Origin: Paenibacillus sp. D2_2
Lineage (GTDB): Bacteria > Bacillota > Bacilli > Paenibacillales > Paenibacillaceae
DNA length: 64,000 bases
Reading direction: 5' to 3'
Assembly (NCBI RefSeq): GCF_031199965.1
Contig: NZ_CP133605.1
Coordinates: forward strand, 2,698,501 to 2,762,500
Shown here piece by piece: positions 49,998 to 60,355 of this stretch. Every line of letters begins with the position of its first letter. The first letter of the stretch is position 1. The translations under genes and the position numbers were made by a program. The notes below the pieces were generated by a model. The model did no database searches. It saw only the letters and a list, made by a program, of their open reading frames with translations, and was not told the origin of the DNA.

Positions 49998-51348
49998 ATG
50001 AAAGGAACGATGAATCTAACTGAGGGCCCAATCGCCCCTACACTTTTGAAGTTAACACTACCTATTATCGCAACAAACTTCATATCCACTACTTATGGAC
50101 TGGTTGATATGATATGGGTTGGCAAATTGGGAAGCGATCCCGTTGCTGCCATCGGAACGGCTAGTTTTTTTGTGAATTTAGCGGTCGCGTTATCTACCAT
50201 GATTACTATAGGAACTGGGATTAAAGTGGCCCAAAGCATTGGCGGAGGAAGAGAAGAACAGGCCGGGGTGTATATCAAGAATGGTTTTTTGATGTCCATC
50301 ATTCTTAGCCTCTTATATATGGTGATAATTTTCACATTTAAAAAAGGTCTTATTGGTTTCTTTGGGCTGGATAACGAACATGTTGAAACCATGGCCATTC
50401 AGTTTTTATTGATCTCCATGATTGGCATAGGCTTCTCTATCATCAATACTTTATTTAGTACAATTATTAATTCACTAGGAAACAGTAAGCGACCATTCAA
50501 AATCTTTACAATCGGCTTTTTAATAAATATGTTGCTTGATCCTTTATTGATTTTTGGTCTTGGTCCAATACCTGCATTAGAGGTTAAAGGTGCAGCTATC
50601 GCAACATTAATAGCGAATATTTTCGTCACTATTTTGTTTGTGTTTGAAGCGAAGAAAACTCACCTTTTTGCTAAGAACAACCCGTTTAAAACGAAAGAAA
50701 TGAGTGAAGTGATTACGCTAGGAATTCCAATTACGATCCAAAGGGTAACATTTACGATAATCTCCATCATCATTGCAAAAATTATCGTCAACTGGGGCCC
50801 AGAAGCGATTGCTGTACAAAAGGTAGGGATTCAAATTGAGTCCATTTCTTACATGACAATAGGAGGCTTACAAGGTGCAATCGCGGCGTTTTTTGGACAA
50901 AATTATGGAGCACGTAAAATTGGACGAATACGAGAGGGTTATCACCGAGCTTTATTGTTAACGATGACCTTCCTTCGGCGTCTTAATATCATTAGTGTTT
51001 ATTTTATTTCCCAAACCACTCTTTTCATTATTCCTGACTGATTCTAAATCTTTAGAGCTCGGCGCAAATTATATGAGAATCATCGGATACTCACAATTGT
51101 TTATGTGTATGGAGCTAATGACGGTAGGGGCCTTTAATGGTATAGGCAAGACGCATATCCCGCCAATTTTTAGCATCATTCTCACAGCCCTTCGAATACC
51201 AATGGCGATCGTCCTGTCAGGGCCTTTTGGATTGAACGGGGTGTGGATGTCAATTGCGTTAAGCAGTGTGCTGAAAGGAATTATACTCGTAAGTTGGTTT
51301 AAAATTACGCTTCGTAATCTGAATAAATCGGTTACTTTGAACACGTAA
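49998..51348 (+). CDS. MATE-family multidrug efflux transporter (one frameshift)
   Basis: This MATE transporter of 449 residues and 12 helices uses an ion gradient to export drugs. It begins MKGTMNLTEGPIAPTLLKL after AAGGAG at ATG 49998. Typical motifs are GLVDMIWVGKLG and GAIAAFFGQNYGARK. The frame breaks at CC 50972-50973, where one base is extra; removing it joins MTFFGVLISLVF. It lies between arsR and gshF and is probably cotranscribed with both. A truncated copy of its 5' part is found at 40509-40606. Confidence 0.88.
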
Positions 51349-51373
51349 ACCTTATTGAAGGAAGGTCCTAAGA

Positions 51374-53704
51374 ATGATCGCATTAGATCATCATTTTATA
51401 GATGAAATTATCAGAGAACACTTACAAGAAGAAGTCTTTAAAGGTCATTTTGGACTAGAAAAGGAAAATGCGCGGGTAGATAGAGACGGAAAACTTGCTC
51501 TATCTCCTCATCCAGCTGTCTTTGGTGATAAGCTTGATCATCCCTATATAAAAACTGATTTTTCGGAAAGTCAAATTGAAATGATTACCCCTGTGCTTAA
51601 CAGTACAGAGGAGGCTTATCATTTCTTAGAAACCCTGCATGATATCGTCACGCTTGAACTGAAAGATGAGTACTTATGGACCAGCAGTAATCCACCAAAA
51701 CTTCCAACGGAAGAGGAGATTCCTATTGCGAAGATGAATGATCCAGAAGCGGATCAGTATCGTATGCAATTGGCCGAGAAATATGGACGTAAAAAACAAT
51801 TGCTTAGCGGTATTCATATTAATTTCTCTTTCCAGGATAGTTTATTGAATAGGCTTCACCAGAAGTTAGACAAATCTGTTCCATATAAGGAATTTAAAGA
51901 TGAGATGTACTTAAAAGTTGCGCGGAATATCATTCGATATCGTTGGTTACTGATTTACCTAACTGGTGCAAGTCCTGTATTCGATAAAACCTATGTTGAG
52001 CGATGCGTACATTTAAGTCATCATCTGGATGATGAGAGCCACTACTTCCCATATATGAATTCATTGCGGAATAGCATGTGCGGTTATCGTAATCAAAAGC
52101 CTTATTATGTGTCATTTAACACTGTTAATGATTATGTACAAGATATTCGTCAATTCATCACAAACAAACAATTGCTAAGCGCAAAGGAATTATATAGTTC
52201 TCTTCGTTTGAAAACTACAAAGGGAGAAGACATGCTTACAGATCTGATTGAGCATGGTATCGAATATATAGAACTTCGAATGATCGACCTAAACCCTTTA
52301 AGTAAGATTGGAATACATCATGATACTCTTCAATTTATTCATTTGTTTATTGTGTTTTCATTGTTCTTACAGGACGAACCTTTAGATTTGGAGGAGCAGA
52401 AGCAAGCACATGATAACGTTGATCAGCTCCTGTCTGAAGGGATTAAGTCGAAGATCAAAATGGGTCATACGATGGTAAGTATGGAGGCACTTGCTCTTGA
52501 GATTTTGGACTCTATGATGGATTTGTTAAATATCCTTAAGCCCGGTGATACACATAATTTGCAAGTTATTGAACAAGAAAAGAAGCGGATTTTAAACCCG
52601 CAAACCAGCTATGCATCCATCGTTAAATCTGAAATTGAAAAATCATCATATTCGACCTATCATTTGAACCAGGCAAAGCTCTATGCGAAACAAAGTCTGG
52701 AAGTAGGTTATACATTTGCCGGTTATGAAGACCTGGAATTGTCTACTCAGCTGTTACTTAAGGCGGCTATCAAGCGGGGGATACGATTTGAAATCCTTGA
52801 CCGCGATGAGAATTTTATCCGACTGCAAAAAGGGGATCAGATTGAATATGTGAAGCAAGCTACCAAAACATCACTAGATTCCTATAGCACCGTACTTATT
52901 ATGGAGAATAAGATCGTTACCAAAGAAGTACTTCGTACTAATGGCATTCGTGTTCCAGACGGAGAGGCGTATGCCAATATCGAAGAGGCTATGTCAGCGG
53001 TTGAGAATTATCTGGGGAGACAAATCGTCATTAAGCCTAAATCGACGAATTTTGGACTTGGGATATCGATTTTCACCAACGAGTTTTCAAGAGAGGATTA
53101 TAGAAAGGCATTTGAATTGGCCTTTGAGTATGATCGTACCGTGTTGTTAGAAGAATTCATGTCGGGAAAAGAGTATCGCTTTCTGGTCATGGGTGATGAA
53201 GTGGTCGGTATTTTACACCGTGTACCTGCAAATGTATTGGGGGATGGGATACACACAATCACCCAATTGATTCACGAGAAAAATAAAGATCCGCTCAGAG
53301 GGAAGGGATACAAGACTCCGCTTGAACGAATCCAGTGGGGTGATGCAGAACAACTATTTTTAAAGGGCCAAGGTAGATCTTTAGAGGATGTTCCCGCTAG
53401 TGGTGAAATCGTCTATTTGCGGGAGAACTCAAATATAAGTACAGGTGGAGACAGTATTGATTATACAGATGATATTCCAGACAGTTATAAGCAATTTGCT
53501 ATAAAGTCAGCTAAAGCAGCTGGAGCAACAATCTGTGGAGTTGACATGATGATTGATGATATTAGAAATGAGGCAACCCAACATAACTACAGTATTATTG
53601 AAATTAACTTCAATCCAGCGATTCATATTCATTGTTATCCGTACAAAGGTAAAAATCGTAAGGCAGATGATAAGATCTTGGACTTATTGTTCGAAGTAAA
53701 ATGA
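51374..53704 (+). CDS. gshF: Bifunctional glutathione synthetase GshF (GshAB)
   Basis: This 776-residue fusion makes glutathione in two steps. The N-terminal half is a gamma-glutamate-cysteine ligase (about residues 1-470; FSESQIEMITPV, SGIHINFSF, MNSLRNSMCGY). The C-terminal half is an ATP-grasp domain that adds glycine (FVFQ is not present but IVIKPKSTNFGLGISIF, VLLEEFMSGKEYRFLV, EINFNPAIHIHCYPY are). Length matches known GshF. It starts 26 bases after the MATE stop, with GAAGG upstream, so it lies in the operon led by arsR. Glutathione as arsenic-binding thiol makes this a sensible arrangement. Confidence 0.93.
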   Translation: MIALDHHFIDEIIREHLQEEVFKGHFGLEKENARVDRDGKLALSPHPAVFGDKLDHPYIKTDFSESQIEMITPVLNSTEEAYHFLETLHDIVTLELKDEYLWTSSNPPKLPTEEEIPIAKMNDPEADQYRMQLAEKYGRKKQLLSGIHINFSFQDSLLNRLHQKLDKSVPYKEFKDEMYLKVARNIIRYRWLLIYLTGASPVFDKTYVERCVHLSHHLDDESHYFPYMNSLRNSMCGYRNQKPYYVSFNTVNDYVQDIRQFITNKQLLSAKELYSSLRLKTTKGEDMLTDLIEHGIEYIELRMIDLNPLSKIGIHHDTLQFIHLFIVFSLFLQDEPLDLEEQKQAHDNVDQLLSEGIKSKIKMGHTMVSMEALALEILDSMMDLLNILKPGDTHNLQVIEQEKKRILNPQTSYASIVKSEIEKSSYSTYHLNQAKLYAKQSLEVGYTFAGYEDLELSTQLLLKAAIKRGIRFEILDRDENFIRLQKGDQIEYVKQATKTSLDSYSTVLIMENKIVTKEVLRTNGIRVPDGEAYANIEEAMSAVENYLGRQIVIKPKSTNFGLGISIFTNEFSREDYRKAFELAFEYDRTVLLEEFMSGKEYRFLVMGDEVVGILHRVPANVLGDGIHTITQLIHEKNKDPLRGKGYKTPLERIQWGDAEQLFLKGQGRSLEDVPASGEIVYLRENSNISTGGDSIDYTDDIPDSYKQFAIKSAKAAGATICGVDMMIDDIRNEATQHNYSIIEINFNPAIHIHCYPYKGKNRKADDKILDLLFEVK

Positions 53705-53746
53705 TAACTAGCCGTTCCATGAACATGGTACGAGTGCACTCCCGAC

Positions 53747-54049
53747 TTGCTTCGCGGCCATACCGACACGATGATTTTACGACTCTTAACCGAAGCTGAC
53801 CGTTACGGCTATGAAATTGTCAAGCTGATTACCCAGCGTTCGGGCGGCGAGCATGAATTAAAGGAAGCCACGATGTACTCCAGTGTTCGGCGGCTTGGGG
53901 CTGACGGTGATATCGAATGGTATTGGGGAGATGAATCTCAGGGCGGACGACGTAAATATTTTAGGATTACGGAAAAGGGTAAGGCGACCTACGCCCGCAA
54001 CAAAAGCAACTGGGAGTATGCAAAACGCTTGCTTGAAAACTTGCTATAG
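53747..54049 (+). pseudogene. PadR-family regulator, 5' end missing
   Basis: The frame encodes LLRGHTDTMILRLLTEADRYGYEIVKLI and the rest of a PadR domain to ENLL. The usual first residues (about 8 to 10) are absent and no ATG or ribosome binding site is found; a TTG at 53747 opens the annotated part. PadR proteins regulate efflux genes. It heads a damaged module and is probably not functional, though TTG initiation cannot be ruled out. Confidence 0.65.
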
Positions 54050-54088
54050 AGGTAGTTTGAACACTCACTTATAGGGAGGTTTGATGTT

Positions 54089-54172
54089 ATGAATGAGAAA
54101 TTGAATAACTATTTGAAAGGTGTATTTGCACCATATGAAGGATTGAAAAGCAATTCAAGCAGGCACAGATAA
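54089..54172 (+). pseudogene. N-terminal fragment of a PadR-associated membrane protein (HAAS type)
   Basis: A perfect AGGGAGG site precedes ATG 54089. The frame begins MNEKLNNYLKGVFAPYEGLK, the usual start of proteins encoded next to PadR genes in Bacillota, then runs out after 27 codons. At about 54150 the DNA switches to an ABC-2 permease sequence. Confidence 0.6.
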
Positions 54173-54766
54173 TTATGTGAATTACCTGTTGCCTGGAATA
54201 CTCCTTATTGCTATTGCGAGTGGTGTATCCTACACGTCTTTCCGCCTGTTTACCGATGTTCAGCGAGGCATACTCGAGAGATTTCGCACCATGCCAATTT
54301 CACGTTCTGCCTTGCTATGGGGGCATGTGCTTACATCGTTGGTATCTAATACTATATCTCTTATCGTCATCATCCTCGTAGCGCTAATTATGGGCTTTCG
54401 TTCGCCAGCGGGGCTACTGTCATGGCTTGCAGTTGCCGGCATCCTCATGCTATTTACACTCGCAATAACTTGGGTCGCGGCAATTGCCGGGCTATCCGCC
54501 AAATCAGTAGATGGAGCTAGCGCCTTTTCTTATCCTATTATCTTCCTTCCGTTTATCAGTTCAGCGTTTGTGCCGACGGAGTCAATGCCAAGAGTCGTCC
54601 GTGTCTTTGCCAGAACCAGCCGGTGACCTCGATCGTGGAAACTATTCGATCATTATTGTTAGGCCAGCCGCCCGGCAACGATATATGGATCGCACTCGCG
54701 TGGTGTATTGGAATTATGCTTGTATCCTATTTCTTTGCAATGAGGGTATATAAGAAGCGTGTATGA
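54156..54766 (+). pseudogene. C-terminal part of an ABC-2 permease (DrrB-like)
   Basis: In one frame the sequence reads QAGTDNYVNYLLPGILLIAI and continues as a multi-helix ABC-2 permease (DVQRGILERFRTMPISRSALL; SYPIIFLPFISSAFVP) to its natural end at 54766. One base missing near 54610 breaks the frame (FAENQPVTSIVETIRSL). The N-terminus and the partner ATPase gene are absent, consistent with a deletion from inside the upstream gene into this one. Confidence 0.8.
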
Positions 54767-55189
54767 AATAATGGAATTGATCCGAACTGAACTGTGAGAC
54801 AAAAAAACCGTGCTGCACCAATATCTTGGTTGCCGCGCGGTTTTCGCATTTTTCTTTAAGGCATTGGCATGATGCAAAAAAGAAACATATCTCACTATGG
54901 CAGTTTTCTATCGCTGGCGGATTTATCGGATATTTGACCGACATTACTTCCTATGGATTGATGAAAGGAGCATTTCTTTCTACGGAAAGCAGCTAGCTCA
55001 CTTGCACTTTATATTACCAAAATTGCGACTTCCGATATGTATTGGATGTTCTTCTGTTGTGTTCAGGACTCTCGAAGCTGTGGATTGCATTCATTCAGTA
55101 GTTTTCATGCTTGATATTTTGTGGTTGACGGACTATATTTATAAATCATAAGGGTCCTAACGAATTTTATGAACAGGAGGTAAATGCAC
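54767..55189 (+). other. Intergenic stretch of about 420 bases with a terminator and a possible gene fragment
   Basis: A hairpin terminator is at 54803-54845. From about 54880 to 55060 two overlapping frames resemble a hydrophobic protein (GGFIGYLTDITSYG, then ALYITKIATSDMYW) joined by a frame break. I do not recognise it; it may be a fragment of a membrane protein. The rest is AT-rich and ends with the ribosome binding site of the MarR gene. Confidence 0.35.
54803..54845 (+). terminator. Probable terminator after ABC-2 permease remnant
   Basis: AAAACCG pairs with CGGTTTT; an inner ACCA/TGGT pairing extends the stem. Confidence 0.55.
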
Positions 55190-55641
55190 ATGGATGAACT
55201 GGAAGTAACGAACCTGATGCTGCTGCGTCAGTTCCGGAAGTGCTCACATCTACAATCACATCGGATGAGCCGCTTTCAAGGGCAAGGGCGGATATTGATT
55301 CTGTTGCGCGAGCGTGAGGTGATCACCCAGCGGGAACTGTCAGATATTATGCAGCGACGTGCTGCAACGCTAAGTGAGAAGCTGGAAATTATGGAGAGTA
55401 ACAGACTGATTACACGAACTAAGAACAGTGCTGATAAGCGAAACATCGACATTCGTCTAACTGATAAGGGCAGAGAGATGGCTTTGGAGGCAGAAAGGAG
55501 CGTGCGGAAACCGCAGATACGCTATTTTCTATACTGGATACTGACGAAAAGGTGCAATTACAAGAGATATTGCAGAAGCTATACACCCATTGGCAGAAGG
55601 AAGAAATCAACGCGCAGACGAATGGTGAGGCGATGGTATGA
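55190..55641 (+). CDS. MarR-family regulator of ABC exporter (one frameshift)
   Basis: This regulator of 150 residues after one base is added at 55501 has a winged helix (ITQRELSDIMQRRAATLSEKL) and wing (TRTKNSADKRNIDIRLTDKG). The corrected C-terminus reads RAETADTLFSILDTDEKVQ and ends at 55641, overlapping the ATG of the exporter gene by four bases. This tight coupling is good evidence both for the correction and for control of the exporter. GGAGG lies nine bases before ATG 55190, so that ATG is preferred to 55184. Confidence 0.85.
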
Positions 55642-57353
55642 AGCTTATTTTTAGTTTTATCCGTAGACATCTTGGGATGTTCTTGACGGCAATGTTTTTT
55701 CTGTGCGTGGAAACCTTAGCGGATCTATTGCAGCCTACCTTCATGGCATACATCGTTGATAACGGCGTCAAAGGACAGGATGTGCAGGTGATTCTGTATT
55801 ATGGAGCCATCATGGTGGGGATTGCAGCGTTAGGGGCACTAGGTGCAGTGATGCGTAATATCTATGCCAGCCGCACCTCACAGACCATCAGCAAAGAGCT
55901 ACGCGGGGAATTGTATCGGAAGGTGCAAACTCTCTCATTTGAAAATATTGACCGCCTACAGCCTTCCTCCATTATTACGCGCATCACCAACGATGTTACC
56001 CAAATTCAGAATTTTATCAACAGCAGTATGCGCATTATGATCAAAGCTCCTATTACTTGCATAGGGGCGGTGATACTAATCATGGTGCAGACGCCACAGC
56101 AGATTCCAGTGATGGTAGCCATACTGGTTATTGCTGGCGCGCTGATCGTAGGGAACATGAAACTGGGATATCCTCGGTTTGGCAAGCTGCAGCAGAAACT
56201 GGATAAACTGAACGGTGTAAGCAGAGAGTTCTTTTCCTCTATCCGTGTCGTCAAGGCGTTTGGTGCCGAGGCTCAGGAGCAAGAGAAATTCGGGGCTGCA
56301 GCTGGTGAGTTTGCCGATGCGGGGATTTCTGCTACTCGGGTGCTTGCTGTGTTCTCGCCACTTATCAATCTTACAGTCAATATGGGTATTATTGCGCTGT
56401 TATGGCTATCTGGGTCACAAAATACGGGGCAAATCGGTCGGCTGATGGCATCGGTCAACTATATGACACAGGTGCTTTTTGCTATAGGGATGGTCTCCAT
56501 GATTCTCAATACGGCGGTACGTGCTCTGGCATCCTCTGAGCGTGTGCAGGAGATTTTGGATGAACAGCCTGCACAACTACAGCCACAGCAGCCGCGGGTG
56601 TTCGATGTTAAGGGAGAAGTCTCGTTCAACAATGTGTCTTTCACCTATGCACGCACGGGTAGAGCAGCAATAGAGGGCATTGACTTTACCGCAAACGCAG
56701 GAGAAACCATCGGCATCATCGGTCCTACCGGTTCAGGTAAGACTACGCTAGTTAATCTGGTCCCACGATTCTATGATGCAACGCAAGGCCAGGTGCTGAT
56801 TGATGGGTGTGATGTAACTCAAATGGATACTGAATTGTTGCGTAATGCCATTGCCGTGGTCCCGCAGAAGGCACTACTATTTACAGGCACGATTGCCGAT
56901 AATCTACGCTTTGGGAACAGTGCGGCAACCGATGAAGAACTTAGGCAAGCCGCCAGAATTGCCAGTGCGGACGATTTTGTGTCTGATTTTACAGATGGAT
57001 ATGAGACCCGGCTTGGACAGGGGGGCGTGAATCTCTCCGGAGGGCAGAAGCAGCGTATATCCATCGCCCGAGCTCTATTGCGGAGGCCGCGTATTCTCAT
57101 TTTGGATGATTGCACAAGTGCGCTGGATGCTTCTACAGAGGCGGCCGTGCTGAATGGTTTGCGTACGGAGGCAGCAGGTATAACGGTGCTGCTCATCAGT
57201 CAGCGCATCTCTACTGTCATGCGTACGGACAGAATTCTCTGCATGGAGGACGGTCAACTACGCGGATTTGGCACGCATCAGGAGTTAATGGAGAATTGTA
57301 TGGCTTATCGTGCTATCTATGCATCGCAGATCGGAGGCGATCATCTTGAATAA
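55638..57353 (+). CDS. ABC exporter half-transporter, first subunit (second pair)
   Basis: This 571-residue half-transporter has six membrane helices and an ATPase with GPTGSGKTTLVNL, LSGGQKQR and ILILDDCTSALD. Walker B lacks the catalytic Glu (Asp instead), as in the first subunit of the pair at 29519. The start overlaps the MarR gene and the stop overlaps the next subunit. It probably exports drugs or peptides as a heterodimer. It is paralogous to 29519-31279. Confidence 0.92.
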   Translation: MKLIFSFIRRHLGMFLTAMFFLCVETLADLLQPTFMAYIVDNGVKGQDVQVILYYGAIMVGIAALGALGAVMRNIYASRTSQTISKELRGELYRKVQTLSFENIDRLQPSSIITRITNDVTQIQNFINSSMRIMIKAPITCIGAVILIMVQTPQQIPVMVAILVIAGALIVGNMKLGYPRFGKLQQKLDKLNGVSREFFSSIRVVKAFGAEAQEQEKFGAAAGEFADAGISATRVLAVFSPLINLTVNMGIIALLWLSGSQNTGQIGRLMASVNYMTQVLFAIGMVSMILNTAVRALASSERVQEILDEQPAQLQPQQPRVFDVKGEVSFNNVSFTYARTGRAAIEGIDFTANAGETIGIIGPTGSGKTTLVNLVPRFYDATQGQVLIDGCDVTQMDTELLRNAIAVVPQKALLFTGTIADNLRFGNSAATDEELRQAARIASADDFVSDFTDGYETRLGQGGVNLSGGQKQRISIARALLRRPRILILDDCTSALDASTEAAVLNGLRTEAAGITVLLISQRISTVMRTDRILCMEDGQLRGFGTHQELMENCMAYRAIYASQIGGDHLE

Positions 57354-59148
57354 GAGCATGACACCGCCGCCAGGCGGACCGGGCAGGATGCATCGCGGCA
57401 CACAGACAGTTAAGCCCAAAGACATGAGGGGCACTCTATTAAGATTATGGGAGTTGACCAAGGGACAGCGCAAAGGATTGGGTTGGATACTGCTGTTCTC
57501 GGGGCTCGCTTCTGGATCTGCCATCCTATCACCGCTGCTAATCGGAAATATTGTCAACCTGATTGACGCAGGAAACCCAGCGGTTTGGTTACTGGTACTG
57601 GTACTGCTTGCTGCACTGTACGTGTCTGACTGGTTAGTACGTTTCTTGCAGCAATTTCTTATGGCTTCCTTGGGGCAGAAAATCATTCTGCACATTCGTA
57701 AGCGCCTATTTGCCGTTATGAACAAACTGCCGCTGTCTTTCTTCGACCGTAGGCAGCACGGAGAGTTGATGAGCCGGCTAACGAATGACGTTGATAATAT
57801 CAGCACTACAATTTCGGATTCACTCACCCAATTATTGATGTATGGATTCACGATTATAGGTGTCTTCATCATCATGTTAAGCCAGAATGTAGTGTTAACC
57901 TGTGTTGCGCTGGTGTCGGTTGTATTTATTTTTCTACTCACACGAATCATCACCAGACGTACTCGTAAATTATTCGCTAAGCAACAGGCGATCCTGGGTA
58001 AGCTGAATGGTCAGATCGAAGAGAGCGTCTCGGGGCTGAGTATGGTTAAGGCATTCAACCGTGAACAGCAGATGATTGAGCAATTTGAGGAACATAACGA
58101 ACAATTGCGTAGCGTCTCGACACATGCCTTAATTTGGTCGGGCTATCTGATGCCTATTATGAACGTCATTACAAACCTGAGCTATGTTAGTATCGCCATT
58201 GTCAGCGGCGTTATGGCAGCGCACAATATGATTACGGTAGGTATGATCTCCAGTTTCTTGCTGTATTCCAGGCAATTCGGGCGTCCATTTGTTGATATTG
58301 CGAACATCTACAACAGCTTCCAAACAGCTGTAGCGGGAGCAGAGCGTATCTTCGAGATTCTTGATGAAGAACCTGAGCCTGCTGATGTTCCTGATGCTCT
58401 ACCTTTAGAAGCTCCTAGCGGTGAGATTCGGCTCGAACTTGTAAGCTTCGGCTACAAGGCCGGATCGCCAATCCTCAAAGATGTTAGCGTGACAATCCCC
58501 GTAGGTACGAGAGTAGCGATTGTTGGGCCTACCGGTGCGGGCAAGACCACGCTGATCAATCTGTTAACTCGCTTTTATGATGTGGATGAAGGTAGTATTC
58601 TACTAGATGGACATGATTTACGTGAATACCGCATGCAGGATCTGCGCAGAACCTTCGGTGTCGTACTTCAGGATACATCACTGTTTGGGATGAGCGTGCG
58701 CGATAATATTAGCTATGGTAGAGCTGACGTTCCATTTGAAAAGATCCAGGCCGCAGCGGTAACCGCTGGTGCAGATTCATTCATCCGCAGGCTGCCCAAA
58801 GGGTACGATACCATCCTTACACAGGGCGGTGCAGCGTTAAGCCAAGGGGAGCGGCAGTTATTAACCATTGCACGAGCGGTGCTGATGGACGCACCCATTC
58901 TCATTTTGGATGAAGCGACAAGCTCCGTGGACACGATGACCGAGCAGAGGATACGTGCGGCAATGCTCGCGATTACACAGGGACGCACTTCGTTTGTCAT
59001 CGCACACCGCCTATCCACGATCAGGGACTCCGATATCATTATACTAATTGAAGGTGGCCGCATAGCTGAACAGGGAACACATGAGCAGCTGATGACACAG
59101 GACGGCCAATATGCCTCGATGTATCGTACACAGATAGGAATAGAATAG
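57346..59148 (+). CDS. ABC exporter half-transporter, second subunit (second pair)
   Basis: This 600-residue half-transporter starts at TTG 57346, set by GGAGG about eight bases upstream, overlapping the previous stop. It has a Pro/Gly-rich N-terminal tail (MTPPPGGPGRMHRG) like its paralogue at 31276, then six helices and ATPase motifs GPTGAGKTTLINL, LSQGERQL and ILILDEATSSVD. The catalytic Glu is present, so the pair has one consensus and one degenerate site. A strong terminator follows. Confidence 0.92.
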   Translation: MNKSMTPPPGGPGRMHRGTQTVKPKDMRGTLLRLWELTKGQRKGLGWILLFSGLASGSAILSPLLIGNIVNLIDAGNPAVWLLVLVLLAALYVSDWLVRFLQQFLMASLGQKIILHIRKRLFAVMNKLPLSFFDRRQHGELMSRLTNDVDNISTTISDSLTQLLMYGFTIIGVFIIMLSQNVVLTCVALVSVVFIFLLTRIITRRTRKLFAKQQAILGKLNGQIEESVSGLSMVKAFNREQQMIEQFEEHNEQLRSVSTHALIWSGYLMPIMNVITNLSYVSIAIVSGVMAAHNMITVGMISSFLLYSRQFGRPFVDIANIYNSFQTAVAGAERIFEILDEEPEPADVPDALPLEAPSGEIRLELVSFGYKAGSPILKDVSVTIPVGTRVAIVGPTGAGKTTLINLLTRFYDVDEGSILLDGHDLREYRMQDLRRTFGVVLQDTSLFGMSVRDNISYGRADVPFEKIQAAAVTAGADSFIRRLPKGYDTILTQGGAALSQGERQLLTIARAVLMDAPILILDEATSSVDTMTEQRIRAAMLAITQGRTSFVIAHRLSTIRDSDIIILIEGGRIAEQGTHEQLMTQDGQYASMYRTQIGIE

Positions 59149-59161
59149 AAGAGCACAAGAA

Positions 59162-59208
59162 AGCAGCGGCAGTCACAGACACGAAAGTCTGGGCTGCCGC
59201 TGTTTTAT
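59162..59208 (+). terminator. Terminator of MarR-ABC operon
   Basis: CAGCGGCAG pairs with CTGCCGCTG, with an inner AGAC/GTCT stem and a T-rich tail. Confidence 0.85.
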
Positions 59209-59276
59209 TGATGACTAATGACACAAATGTGTCTATATTTGAGTACAGAATTGTTCATAAAGTGGAAAGATAAAAA

Positions 59277-60355
59277 TTAATTTGCATACTTATAGCTGTC
59301 ATTAGTTTTGTTTAACATTTCCTTGAATCCAGGAGTAGCATACAGCTTCTTGTCTTTGGTAATGAACAAAACTTCCGTGTTAGGAATACTCTCGGCAAAT
59401 TTCAGACCATCTTCTACACCCATAAGGACAAGTATAGTGGCCATCGTATCAGCAGTGGTTGAACTGTCTGCAATTACTGTGGCACTGCCGATATTATTTT
59501 CAGCAGGATAGCCTGTCTTAGGATTGAGGATATGAGGATACATTTTACCGTTTTCTATGAAATAACGTTCGTATATCCCTGAAGTAACAACGGTCTTATC
59601 ATTGATAGGCACATTACCGATCGGTATGCCACGTTTCTGATCGGGATCCTGAATGCCGATGGTCCAATCTTTGCCGCCGGGCTTCTGGCCCATAGCGTAT
59701 ATGTTGCCGCCCAAATCGATAATAGCGCTGTTGAAGCCTTGATCCGCTAAATATTTATAAACGACATCTGCAGCAAATCCTTTTCCGTAGGCGCCAAGGT
59801 CGATTTCCATGCCTTTTTCTGTCAGATACAGCTCATGCTTATCTTTGTTCAATTCTAGCTTCTGATAGTCGCACAGCTTTTGCATGGCAGCTATATCTGC
59901 TGCTGTTGGGACATGAGCGCCCTCGTGACCGATATTCCATAGACTAACTAGTCTACCGGCCGTCGGATCCAGTAGCCCGTTTGAACGTTTGGCAAACTCT
60001 ACGGCATACGCCACAAGATCAAATGTATCCGGGATACTTGAACCGGAGCGATGCCGGCATTCATGTTAACTTTGTAAATTTCACTCTTCTCATTTGTTCT
60101 ACTGATCTTGTTATCGATCTCTTTAAGTAGAGCATCGATTTCCTGTAAATTTTTCTTGGTCGCGCGATTGTCATAGATTTTAATATTGACTACTGTATCA
60201 AAAATAAAGTAGGTTTCCTTCATAGGTTCAACGTTTTGGTTCTGAGTCTCGCTGCCAGAGAGGCTAGCGCTATTGTCTGAACTTCCGCAACCTGCAAGCA
60301 GGGAGGCGGCTATGGACATCGTTACCAATAAAATAGCAGCTTTCTTCATTTTCAT
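59277..60355 (-). CDS. apbE: FAD:protein FMN transferase, ApbE-like lipoprotein (one frameshift)
   Basis: This enzyme attaches FMN covalently to a Thr of target proteins outside the membrane. The corrected protein has 359 residues, with a signal peptide ending in LAGC and domain motifs VNIKIYD, IDLGAYGKGFAAD, IDLGGNIYAMG, HILNPKTGYPA and TADTMATILVLMG. The break is in the CCC of 60031-60033: one more C gives SPDTFDLVAYAVEF. No flavin-bearing partner protein (such as an Nqr/Rnf subunit or FMN-binding domain protein) is seen in the window, so the client is encoded elsewhere. Confidence 0.9.

Noticed and set aside
38933..51348. Insertion-sequence-mediated rearrangement of the ars copies
   Set aside because: No transposase gene or terminal inverted repeat was found near either copy.
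51374..53704. Cyanophycin synthetase, suggested by the ATP-grasp domain and nearby DUF1854
   Set aside because: The N-terminal half is a glutamate-cysteine ligase and the layout matches GshF; no Mur-ligase domain is present.
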